Positions 13,554 to 21,130 of a DNA stretch of 64,000 bases are shown in pieces. Below the pieces are notes generated by a model. The model worked only from the letters and a program-made list of their open reading frames with translations, did no database searches and was not told the DNA's origin. The DNA is from Pseudomonas indica NBRC 103045. GTDB lineage: Bacteria; Pseudomonadota; Gammaproteobacteria; Pseudomonadales; Pseudomonadaceae. Position 1 is the stretch's first letter, and every line of letters starts with the position of its first letter. Position numbers and translations under genes: made by a program. Location of the stretch: contig NZ_BDAC01000013.1 in the NCBI RefSeq assembly GCF_002091635.1, forward strand, positions 62,001-126,000, given 5' to 3'.

Positions 13554-15774
13554 CAACCCCTTGGACTACGTGCTCGATCAGCTCCAGGCGTACGGCCTGG
13601 AGCCGATCAGCCCCCGGCAGAGTTGGGTGTTCGGCAAGCTGACCCGTTGCCCGGCGAGTGGCGACAAGGCCGGCGAGAAGAACGGTTGGTACGTACTGCA
13701 TGAGTACATGACCGAGAAGGGCGAGACGCTGTACTTCGGCGCCTATGGCGACTGGCGGCAGCAGGAGTCGCAGAAGCTGAAGGTGAAGGGTACGAAGCTG
13801 ACCCCCGAAGAGCGGGACTTGATGCGTGCCCGGCAGGAGGAGGCGAAGCGCAAGGCAGCGGAGACCAAACGACACGCTGCGCGGCGAGCTGCCAAACGTG
13901 CGGCGGGGATGTGGGAGAAGTTGCCCGACAAGGGGCGGTCGGCGTACCTGGACCGGAAGCAAATCATCGGCTTCGGGGTGCGTTACGGGCGCAACGGGAC
14001 GTGTATGGTGCCCATGCGGACCTTCGTTGGTGGCGTGGTCGGCCTGCAGGTGATCCACGCGGAGCGCCAGGCGGATACGGGGCGCGACAAGCAGTATTGG
14101 CCCGCGGGCATGGAGAAGGAGGGCGCGCACCATCTGATCGGCCCTCGGCCGGAACCGGGTGAGCCGATCCTGGTGTGCGAGGGGTTCGCGACCGGCGCCA
14201 GCCTGCATATGGCGACGTCGCTGTGCGTGGCGGTGTCGTTCGATGCCGGCAACCTGCTGCCGGTCGGGAAGGCGCTGCGGGAAGAGTTCCCCGGGCGGCC
14301 CTTGATCTTCTGCGCGGATGACGACTGGAAGACCACTCGGCCGGACAAGACCACGCCCTGGAACCCGGGTGTGGAGAAGGCGGAGAACGCCGCGGTGATC
14401 CTGGGCGGCCAGTTCGTGGTGCCGGTGTTTGCCGGCGAGCGCGAGGAGAAGTGGACCGACTGGAATGACCTGCACGTCGCGGAGGGGTTGGATGCGGTTC
14501 GCCGCCAGGTGATGGCGGTTGTCCGGCCGCGTGCGGATGGCGGCTGGTATGACTTGCTGTTGCGCACGAGCAATGGCGCGCTGTGTGCCCACATGATCAA
14601 CGTGAGCCTGATCCTGGGCAACGATGAGCGCTGGAAGGGCGTGCTGGGCTACAACACGTTTTCCTCGAAGACGATGGCGTTGCGCACGCCGCCCTTCGGT
14701 GGCCAGCCCGGCGAGTGGACGGACCTGCACGACATGCTGACGGTGGAGTGGCTCGCGCAGCAGTACGGCCTGCTGGTGAAGTCCGCCTCGGTGTTGGAGG
14801 CGGTGAGCGTGGTGGCGAGCAAGAACAGCTTCCACCCCGTCCGGGACTACCTGGAGGGGCTGACGTGGGACGGGACGGCCCGACTTGAGTCGTGGCTGTA
14901 CCTGGTGTGCGGCGTGCCGTTGACGTCGTACAGCATGAAGGTGGCCAAGCGCTGGATGATCGGCGCGGTGGCGCGGATCATGCGGCCCGGTTCGAAGGTG
15001 GACAACGTGCTGATCCTCGAGGGCGGGCAGGGCGAGGGGAAATCGACCTTGCTGGCGATTTTGGGCGGCGAGTGGTTCATGGATACGCCGTTCACGCTCG
15101 GTGACAAGGAAGCCTTCCAGATGATCCGCGGCAAGTGGATCGTGGAGCTGGGGGAGCTGGATGCGTTCAACAAGGCCGACTCGACCAAGGCCAAGCAGTT
15201 TTTCTCCGCGTCTACCGATACCTTCCGGGAGAGCTATGGCCGCAGGACGGCGGATGTGCCACGCCAGTGTGTGTTCGCCGGCACCACAAACCAGGAAGAG
15301 TATCTGAAGGACACGACCGGCAACCGGCGCTATTGGCCGGTGCTGTGCGAGAAGGTGGAGCACGAGGCATTGCGGGAGATTCGCGACCAGCTCTGGGCCG
15401 AGGCGATGTTCTGCTACCAGGCCGGGGACATCTGGTGGGTGGAGAAGCACGAGAAGGCCGTGTTCGAGGAGGAGCAGGACGCGCGGTATACGGTCGATGC
15501 CTGGGAGCACAAGATCCTGCCGTGGCTGGAGGATTACGTGGGGGAGACGGTGACCAGTGACAAGGTGCTGGGGGAGGCCTTGAACCTGGACTTCGGCCAC
15601 TGGGGCAAGCCTGAGCAGATGCGAGTGGGGCACATCATGCATCGCCTGGGTTGGCGTCGGGAGCGGTTGCCGTCGTCCGGGAAGTCGAAGAACAGGCCGT
15701 GGGGCTATCGGCGGCCGAAGGATTGGCGGCGGGCGGCCGAGCTGCCGCCGCAGGCGAAGGAGATGCCGTTTTGA
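13546..15774 (+). CDS. Toprim primase / VirE-type helicase fusion
   Basis: 742-residue replication protein. Around residue 205 (GEPILVCEGFATGASLHMAT) is a Toprim-like primase core. The C-terminal half is a virulence-associated E (PF05272) ATPase with Walker A at about 492-501 (EGGQGEGKST) and a downstream acidic Walker B region (WIVELGELDAF). The Toprim plus SF3-like ATPase arrangement points to a primase-helicase that starts phage DNA replication. ATG 13546 follows GGAGG by 6 bases; an upstream TTG is less likely. The opposite strand is open over most of its length, an artefact of GC-rich codons. Confidence 0.88.
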   Translation: MADNPLDYVLDQLQAYGLEPISPRQSWVFGKLTRCPASGDKAGEKNGWYVLHEYMTEKGETLYFGAYGDWRQQESQKLKVKGTKLTPEERDLMRARQEEAKRKAAETKRHAARRAAKRAAGMWEKLPDKGRSAYLDRKQIIGFGVRYGRNGTCMVPMRTFVGGVVGLQVIHAERQADTGRDKQYWPAGMEKEGAHHLIGPRPEPGEPILVCEGFATGASLHMATSLCVAVSFDAGNLLPVGKALREEFPGRPLIFCADDDWKTTRPDKTTPWNPGVEKAENAAVILGGQFVVPVFAGEREEKWTDWNDLHVAEGLDAVRRQVMAVVRPRADGGWYDLLLRTSNGALCAHMINVSLILGNDERWKGVLGYNTFSSKTMALRTPPFGGQPGEWTDLHDMLTVEWLAQQYGLLVKSASVLEAVSVVASKNSFHPVRDYLEGLTWDGTARLESWLYLVCGVPLTSYSMKVAKRWMIGAVARIMRPGSKVDNVLILEGGQGEGKSTLLAILGGEWFMDTPFTLGDKEAFQMIRGKWIVELGELDAFNKADSTKAKQFFSASTDTFRESYGRRTADVPRQCVFAGTTNQEEYLKDTTGNRRYWPVLCEKVEHEALREIRDQLWAEAMFCYQAGDIWWVEKHEKAVFEEEQDARYTVDAWEHKILPWLEDYVGETVTSDKVLGEALNLDFGHWGKPEQMRVGHIMHRLGWRRERLPSSGKSKNRPWGYRRPKDWRRAAELPPQAKEMPF

Positions 15775-16133
15775 TCCGGGCGATGGATGAGCTGTTGCAG
15801 CGGTGGGCGGATGAGCTGCACTCCGGCGGCACTGTGCCGCTGCCGGGTGGGGGCGGCAATATCATCGCCCTGTTGATTGCCACGCGTGGGGAGCTTGTGC
15901 GGGGTGGGGGAGGGCCTCGCGACCCTTGGGACAGGACGGCGGATGTGGAGTTGATCTACAACAAGCACCTGCCGGATGCGTTGCGGGTGGTGGTGCATGA
16001 GCACTATCTGAACCGGGACAGTCTGGATTCGCAGAAGCTGGCGTATTGCGGTCTCAGCCGGGCGGCGTATTATCGCCGGCTGCATGAGGCCCATGAATTC
16101 ATCCAGTCGATGCTGCTGGAGCGCGCAGCGTGA
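15771..16133 (+). CDS. Small HTH protein, probable Q-type late antiterminator
   Basis: About 120 residues from TTG 15771, chosen because AAGGAG lies 8 bases upstream and the TTGA overlaps the primase stop; ATG 15783 is the alternative. The C-terminal half (LPDALRVVVHEHYLNRDSL ... KLAYCGLSRAAYYRRLHEA) looks like a sigma-region-4 type helix-turn-helix, as in several phage late regulators (antiterminator Q, ArpU/RinA types). It is the last early gene, directly before the non-coding late control region, the classical position of Q. The assignment is by fold pattern and position, not proven homology. Confidence 0.55.
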   Translation: MIRAMDELLQRWADELHSGGTVPLPGGGGNIIALLIATRGELVRGGGGPRDPWDRTADVELIYNKHLPDALRVVVHEHYLNRDSLDSQKLAYCGLSRAAYYRRLHEAHEFIQSMLLERAA

Positions 16134-16590
16134 GTTCGCGGCGCTCTGGCCCACTGTCCGGCCTTGGCCCACTGCATTTTGTTGCAGTGGGTCGGGCTCT
16201 GTCCCGCGCCGTCCTTGGGTTTGTCCCACCGTCCCACCTTATCCCCGTTGTGCGTCATGTGCGCGCACACGCGCACGCGCGTTTTGCGCGCGTTCTTCTT
16301 ATCTCTCTTCTTACGTACGTGAGAAAAGAAGCGGGACAAGTGGGACAGTGGGACGACGCCAGTAACGACGCGGGGGTTTTTGGCCCACTGCACGATTCAG
16401 AGGTGGGCGCGGTGAGACGGTCAGTGCGCTCTAGAATGCCGTTCACAGGGTATTCACTGGACGTTGCTGGCATCTAACCCACTTATTCGCGCATGGCGTT
16501 AGTTTTCCCTTGCTGCCATGAGAATCGAGGGGTACAACGTAGGCACGGTGGCAGAGGTGCGGAAGCACGGAGCCACGACGAAACAACCGA
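16134..16590. promoter_or_regulatory. Late control region with hairpins and GGCCCACTG repeats
   Basis: Non-coding stretch between the probable antiterminator and the late genes. It contains a 9-bp hairpin CCCACTGCA / TGCAGTGGG (16168-16191), a pair of 15-base inverted arms (16223-16237 and 16340-16354, 14 of 15 matching), and between them an ACGCGCG / CGCGCGT hairpin (16275-16293) followed by a pyrimidine run. GGCCCACTG occurs three times (16148, 16166, 16382), with CAGTGGG twice on the other strand sense (16185, 16346). It probably holds the late promoter and antitermination site; no clear -35/-10 pair could be chosen. No credible coding frame. Confidence 0.6.
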
Positions 16591-16617
16591 ACCCGGCCAC
16601 TGCGCCGGGTTTTTTTA
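16591..16617 (+). terminator. Rho-independent terminator before late genes
   Basis: 7-bp stem ACCCGGC (16591-16597) / GCCGGGT (16604-16610) with 6-base loop, followed by seven T. If a Q-like protein acts on the upstream promoter, this is the terminator it would have to override, as tR' in lambda. The 150 bases from here to the holin gene hold no gene. Confidence 0.85.
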
Positions 16618-16770
16618 TGCCTGTTCTCCCCCGGTGCTGAGGGGCGCCCGCAAGCCCTGGTCACCAGCACCCGCCGGCGCAAGCCGGCACCTATTCGAGT
16701 TGGCCGCGTGCCGGCATTCCCCGCCTGGTGCGGGCTTCTTCTGGCCATTGGCCCCTTGGGAGGTTGCGTG

Positions 16771-17124
16771 ATGAGTGAGCCGAGCGGCGTTGTGGTGGCC
16801 GGTGCGGTCGGTGTTGGGATGGCCGGGGTGCTGTCGGGGGTCAACGGGGAGGCGGCGGTCGGTGCGCTGTTCGGCGCGCTGATCTACTTCACGACCACGG
16901 CGGAGTTGCCGCTGTTGCGCCGTGTGTTTTTCTTCGTGGCGTCGTTCGTCATGGGGTACATGTTCGCCCCGGCCATCGGCGAGATCGAGGTGATGGGCGC
17001 TCGGCCCTTCGCGTTCCCCGGCCCTGCCGCGTTCGGCGCGTCCCTGCTGGTGGTGACGATATCGCTCGCGGCGATCAATCGCCGTGGCCTGGCCGATGGC
17101 AAGGGGGGTGGCAACGATGGTTAG
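16771..17124 (+). CDS. Putative phage holin, 117 aa
   Basis: Membrane protein with three to four hydrophobic segments: VVVAGAVGVGMAGVLSG, AAVGALFGALIYFTT, VFFFVASFVMGYMFAPAIG and FGASLLVVTISLAAI. The layout and the IYFTTTAELPLLRR loop fit a phage holin family often paired with a 3-TM holin, as here. Holins open the inner membrane at lysis. ATG 16771 follows GGGAGG by 7 bases; the longer upstream frame includes terminator-proximal non-coding DNA. The endolysin and spanins are 25 kb away at the end of the late operon. Confidence 0.75.
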   Translation: MSEPSGVVVAGAVGVGMAGVLSGVNGEAAVGALFGALIYFTTTAELPLLRRVFFFVASFVMGYMFAPAIGEIEVMGARPFAFPGPAAFGASLLVVTISLAAINRRGLADGKGGGNDG

Positions 17125-17443
17125 CCTGATTCTGACGCAGCTGGTGTTCTGGCTCTGCGCGGTCCTGTTCGTCCGGCTGTTCACGTATCGCCGGGACGGG
17201 GCGCGCTTCCGGCGCGGTATGTCGGTTGCCGCTGTCGTGGTGATGGGGTGCGCGGGCTCGGCGATGATCGAGATCCTGCAGGGCCGGTTGCATATCCCCG
17301 CGCCAGCCTGGCCGCTGGTGGTGCTGCTCGCGGTGTTCGCCTGGTCGGTGTGGCGGGCCAGCGGGAATCTCGCCGGGGTTCTGCGGCCGGAGCCGCAGCC
17401 GTGGGATGGGGTGGATCGGCGGCGCCAGGGCATCGGGCGATGA
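17117..17443 (+). CDS. Putative 3-TM phage holin, 108 aa
   Basis: Second membrane protein overlapping the first by 8 bases. Three hydrophobic segments: ILTQLVFWLCAVLFVRLF, MSVAAVVVMGCAGSAMIEIL and WPLVVLLAVFAWSVW, with a positive loop (TYRRDGARFRRG) between the first two and a basic C-terminus (GVDRRRQGIGR). This matches the putative 3-TM holin family (PF05449 type). Two adjacent holin-like genes suggest a holin/antiholin pair. ATG 17117 chosen as the first start before the hydrophobic segment. Confidence 0.75.
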   Translation: MVSLILTQLVFWLCAVLFVRLFTYRRDGARFRRGMSVAAVVVMGCAGSAMIEILQGRLHIPAPAWPLVVLLAVFAWSVWRASGNLAGVLRPEPQPWDGVDRRRQGIGR

Positions 17444-18174
17444 TCCGCATCGAGGCGACGGGGCTTCGGGAGCGGCTTGACGATCTGAAGGACCTGGAGC
17501 GCCAGTTGCCATTCGTGACGGCGCTCGCGCTGACCGAGACGGCGAAGCTGGTGAAGACGCGCCTTGAGGATGAGATGCGGTCGGTGTTCGACCGGCCGAC
17601 CCGCTGGACTTTGGATAGCCTCCGCCTCTTCCCCGCGACCAAGCAGAAGCTGGTCGCCCGGGTCTGGATGAAGAACGAGGCGGACAAGGCGTCGCCCGCG
17701 ACCCGCTGGCTCACACCGCAGGTGTACGGCGGCCCGCGTCAGGACAAGCGCAGCGAGGCGCTGTTGCGGGCCAAGGGCATCCTGCCGGCCAATAAGTACC
17801 TGGTGCCAGGCCGCGATGCGAAGCTGGATGCGTACGGAAACATTGGTCGAGGCCAGATTCAGAAGGTGCTGTCGGGCCTTGGGGCGCAGTTCGATAAGTA
17901 CGCCAACAGCACCGACAGCAAGCGCAGCATCGGCAACCGTCAGCGGTTCTTCGTGATGTACGAGGGGCGGGGCAGCGCCAAGCAGGCCATCGGCATTGGT
18001 GAGCGAACAGGGCGAGGCAAGGACAAGGTGAAGCTGATCATGGCCTTCGTCGGTCGTCCGGGCTACGCCCGCGAGCTGGACTTCTTCGGCATCGCCGATC
18101 AGGTGGTGGACGACCAGCTGGCGATCCAGTTCGAGCTGGCGTTGGCTCGCGCCGTCGCGACTCGACGTCGGTGA
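17440..18174 (+). CDS. Putative structural/morphogenesis protein, 244 aa
   Basis: Starts at ATG 17440 overlapping the holin stop (ATGA). The N-terminal helix (RERLDDLKDLERQLPFVTAL, ALTETAKLVKTRLEDEM) and the following basic beta-rich body (TKQKLVARVWMKNEADKASP, AKGILPANKYLVPGRDAKLD) resemble HK97-gp10-like tail-completion or minor virion proteins. That resemblance is general, not a firm match. Being directly before the cos/terminase region, it is probably made late. Confidence 0.5.
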   Translation: MIRIEATGLRERLDDLKDLERQLPFVTALALTETAKLVKTRLEDEMRSVFDRPTRWTLDSLRLFPATKQKLVARVWMKNEADKASPATRWLTPQVYGGPRQDKRSEALLRAKGILPANKYLVPGRDAKLDAYGNIGRGQIQKVLSGLGAQFDKYANSTDSKRSIGNRQRFFVMYEGRGSAKQAIGIGERTGRGKDKVKLIMAFVGRPGYARELDFFGIADQVVDDQLAIQFELALARAVATRRR

Positions 18175-18330
18175 CGCCCTGCTCTGGTGCGGGGCCAGGG
18201 GCCCCTGGGTAGAGGCCTCCGTAAGGGTAATTCGAGCCCCGCTCTCGCGCTAGTGGAAGGCTCCGAGAGTTAGTTAACAGGGGTTAATCGGGTTAACCAT
18301 GGGCGGTTAAGTGGTTAACAGGGTGATCCG
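18175..18330. other. Candidate cos region with palindrome and GTTAA iterons
   Basis: Non-coding 156 bases directly upstream of the small terminase gene. It has a perfect 14-bp palindrome CCAGGGGCCCCTGG (18195-18208), a possible nicking site, and five GTTAA elements (18273, 18283, 18292, 18306, 18314) in 46 bases, a possible terminase-binding cluster like lambda cosB. Identification rests on position next to GpNu1/GpA-type terminase genes and on the repeats; the nick position cannot be read from sequence. Confidence 0.5.
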
Positions 18331-18903
18331 ATGACGATTCTGAGTAAATCCGAATACGCCGATAGCAAAGGCTGGTCCCGCGCCTACGTCTCCAAGCTCG
18401 CCAAGCAAGAGCGCCTGGTGCTGACGCCCGACGGCAAGGTCGACGTCGAAGCAACAGAAGCGCTGCTCACGGCTACGGCTGACCCCAGTAAGTCGGGCGT
18501 TGCGGATCGCCACCAGCGCGAGCGTGCCCAGAAGGGGGTTCATGACCTGATCGCTCCGGCTGCGACAGCCTCGCCGCCCGCTGCCAACGGTGACGGGTAT
18601 CAGAAAGCGCGTGCTCATCGGGAGTACTACCTGGCCCGGCTTGCTGAAGATGAGTTCCTCAAGGGGCGCGGTGCTCTTGTGGAGCGCGAGGCCGTTGACC
18701 GGGCGGCCTTCGCCATTGCTCGCACGCTGCGCGATCTGTTGCTCGGTCTGCCTGCTCAGGTCTCCGGCGAGCTGGTGGCGATCACTGACACCTGGGCGAT
18801 GGAGCGACGCCTCACCGAGGTGCTTCGCCGAGTTCTCGAAGATGCCGAAGGGCTTGTTCAACTTGATGCCGAATTGGGAGAGGCGGCTGCTGAGCCGAAC
18901 TGA
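18331..18903 (+). CDS. Terminase small subunit (GpNu1-like)
   Basis: 190 residues. The N-terminus (ILSKSEYADSKGWSRAYVSK, then LAKQERLVLTPDGKVDVEAT) is a winged helix-turn-helix like lambda GpNu1, which recognises cos. A linker rich in Ala/Pro (about 65-90) leads to a helical C-terminal domain (LARLAEDEFLKGRGALVERE) that should bind the large subunit. It is followed after 3 bases by the GpA-type large subunit and preceded by the putative cos iterons, a consistent packaging module. Confidence 0.85.
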   Translation: MTILSKSEYADSKGWSRAYVSKLAKQERLVLTPDGKVDVEATEALLTATADPSKSGVADRHQRERAQKGVHDLIAPAATASPPAANGDGYQKARAHREYYLARLAEDEFLKGRGALVEREAVDRAAFAIARTLRDLLLGLPAQVSGELVAITDTWAMERRLTEVLRRVLEDAEGLVQLDAELGEAAAEPN

Positions 18904-18906
18904 ACC

Positions 18907-20892
18907 ATGGAACATGCGTATGCCGACGGTGCCGCAACGTACCGTGCGGCATACTTGAGGGGTCTGAAGCCTGACCCGGAGTTGTGGATCGACCAGTGGG
19001 CTGACGAGTTCCAGCGCATTCCGAAGGACACGGGCGCGGCCGAGCCGGGGAAGTACCACACTGACCGCACGCCATTCGCTCGCGAGCCGATGCGATGCCT
19101 GTCGCCGTTGGACCCGCATAAGCGGGTGGTGACCATGGTCGCCTCGCAGATGATGAAGACGCAGATTGCGTTGAACTGGATCGGCGGCTGCATCCACATG
19201 GCGCCGGCCAACATCCTAGCGCTCCTGCCCAGCGAGAAGTTGGCCCGACGGGTATCCAGCCGGATCGACAAAACGATCAAGGTTGTTCCCGAGCTGTACG
19301 AGCGTGTGGCCAAACCGAGGTCGCGCGACTCGCGCAACACCCTGGATACCAAGGAGTTCGAAGGCGGGACGCTGTATTGCACGACCGCTGGTTCTGCGGC
19401 CAACCTGGCCGAGTTGTCTGCCCGATACGTCTACGGCGACGAGATCGACCGCTGGGATGTAAACGTCGACAGCGAAGGCGATCCGATCGAGCTGGCTGAA
19501 ACACGGGGTACAACCTTCGGCCGCAAGGCCAAGTTTTACTTCTCCAGTTCGCCAACGATCAAGGGCGCTTCGCGGATCGCCGATCTCTATGAGATCAGCG
19601 ACCAGCGCCGGTACTTCGTGCCCTGTCCTCACTGCGGCGAAAAGCAGGTGCTGGAGTTGGAGAACCTCCAGTGGAACGAGGATTTCAGCCGCGTCGATTA
19701 TCTCTGCGCGAATCCTGAATGCGGTGCGCTGATCGAAGAGCACCACAAGACGGACATGCTGGCAGCCGGGGAATGGCGGGCGACCGCCGCTGGCGATGGG
19801 GAAACCGCCGGGTTCCATCTCAACGCCCTCTATTCGCCTTTGGGTTGGCTAAGTTGGGCGAGTCTCGCGAAGCAATACACCCAGGCCAAGCGCGCGCTGG
19901 ATCGCGGCGATGCCGAACCCATGCAGGTGTTCTACAACACCCGCCTGGCGTTGGTCTGGGATTCGGCGCAAGAGCAGACCAAGGCCTCAGAGCTGAAGGC
20001 CCGCGCCGAAGACTATCGTCTCGGCGAGGTCCCGGCCGGAGCGTTGATTCTGACGGCCGCGGTGGACGTCCAGCACAACCGCCTGGAAATGTTGGTGCTC
20101 GGTTGGGGTGAGGGGTTGGAACGTTGGGTCGTGGACTTCCAGGTCATTCCCGGAGACCCCGCCGACGAGCGTACCTGGAACCTGCTGGACGAGAGGCTGA
20201 AACGGTCGTACCGGCACGCATCAGGCGTTTCCCTCGCCATCTGTGCGACGGCAATCGACTCCGGTGGCCACCACACCGATGAGGTGTATCAGTTCACCCG
20301 ATTGCGGCGCTGGCGCGGGGTCATTGCGGTGAAAGGGGCCAGTAAGCCCGGCCGGCCTGTGCTGGCTCAGCGTCCTTCCAAGGTCGACGTCACGCGGCTC
20401 GGCAAGACCGAGAAGCAGGGTGCAGAGCTTTGGATGGTGGGTACGGACACCTCAAAGGACTGGATCTACAACCGCTACCCGTACCGCGAAGGACCTGGCG
20501 CCCTGCACTTTTCGGCTGACCTGCCGGATGACTTCTACGAGCAGGCGGTGGTTGAGCGGAAGTTGACCGTGTATGTGAAAGGTCACAAGCGAGTCGTGTG
20601 GGTGAAGGGCAAGGCCGAGCGTAACGAGGCGTTGGACCTGCTGGTGTACAACCTGGCCGCCGCCCATTTCCTGGGGTTGGATCGTTATCGCGCAGGGGAG
20701 TGGGGCAAGCTGCGGTCTACCGTCAGCCAGGGCAGCCTCTTCGCGGAACGCGTCAGCGAAGAGCGCAGCCCGGCCACCGAACCTGTGCGCCCGGCCGAGC
20801 AAACGCCCGCGTTGCAATCGATTGCAACGCCGTCACCACAACCGCAGGTCGCTCGCCGCGTAACGCGTAGCGGGTATCTGAGTCGTCGATAG
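18907..20892 (+). CDS. Terminase large subunit (GpA family)
   Basis: 661-residue packaging motor/nuclease of the lambda GpA family (PF05876). Visible: Walker-A-like SQMMKTQ (80-86), Walker B YGDEID (176-181), coupling motif FSSSPT (212-217), and a four-Cys element (Cys240, 243, 267, 272; CPHCGEK and CANPECG). The C-terminal half holds the nuclease, with acidic residues in ILTAAVDVQHNRLEML and ATAIDSGGHHTDEV. It translocates concatemeric DNA into proheads and cuts cos ends. The C-terminal tail is Pro/Thr-rich. Confidence 0.95.
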   Translation: MEHAYADGAATYRAAYLRGLKPDPELWIDQWADEFQRIPKDTGAAEPGKYHTDRTPFAREPMRCLSPLDPHKRVVTMVASQMMKTQIALNWIGGCIHMAPANILALLPSEKLARRVSSRIDKTIKVVPELYERVAKPRSRDSRNTLDTKEFEGGTLYCTTAGSAANLAELSARYVYGDEIDRWDVNVDSEGDPIELAETRGTTFGRKAKFYFSSSPTIKGASRIADLYEISDQRRYFVPCPHCGEKQVLELENLQWNEDFSRVDYLCANPECGALIEEHHKTDMLAAGEWRATAAGDGETAGFHLNALYSPLGWLSWASLAKQYTQAKRALDRGDAEPMQVFYNTRLALVWDSAQEQTKASELKARAEDYRLGEVPAGALILTAAVDVQHNRLEMLVLGWGEGLERWVVDFQVIPGDPADERTWNLLDERLKRSYRHASGVSLAICATAIDSGGHHTDEVYQFTRLRRWRGVIAVKGASKPGRPVLAQRPSKVDVTRLGKTEKQGAELWMVGTDTSKDWIYNRYPYREGPGALHFSADLPDDFYEQAVVERKLTVYVKGHKRVVWVKGKAERNEALDLLVYNLAAAHFLGLDRYRAGEWGKLRSTVSQGSLFAERVSEERSPATEPVRPAEQTPALQSIATPSPQPQVARRVTRSGYLSRR

Positions 20893-20905
20893 TCACGAGG
20901 AAATC

Positions 20906-21130
20906 ATGAGCACAGCACAGCAGCGCCTGGAAGAAGTCCAGGCGGCGATCAACGACATCCTGCAGAACGGCCAGTCCGTTCGCCGCGGTGATCGCCAGGT
21001 CGATAGGGCTCAGCTGGCCAGCTTGCGCATGCTCGAAGCTGAGTATGCGAAGGCCGCTGCCGCTGAAGCCTCGGCGGCAGCCCGGCGCCCGATGGTTACT
21101 CGGCTCTACAGCAAAGGGAAGGGCATTTGA
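20906..21130 (+). CDS. gpW-like head-tail joining protein, 74 aa
   Basis: Small protein (TAQQRLEEVQAAINDILQNG, VRRGDRQVDRAQLASLRMLE) of the gpW family, which seals the portal vertex in lambda after packaging. It sits between terminase large subunit and portal exactly as W does in lambda. Stop overlaps the portal ATG by one base (TGATG). Confidence 0.85.
   Translation: MSTAQQRLEEVQAAINDILQNGQSVRRGDRQVDRAQLASLRMLEAEYAKAAAAEASAAARRPMVTRLYSKGKGI

Noticed and set aside
13525-15642. 705-codon minus-strand frame opposite the primase-helicase
   Set aside because: Mirror of a GC-rich gene with strong third-position bias; His/Arg/Pro/Leu-rich translation without any domain; the plus strand carries clear primase and ATPase motifs.
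16134-16770. Possible tRNA or small gene in the late control region
   Set aside because: No cloverleaf could be drawn and all frames are short or GC-driven; hairpins and repeats fit a control region better.
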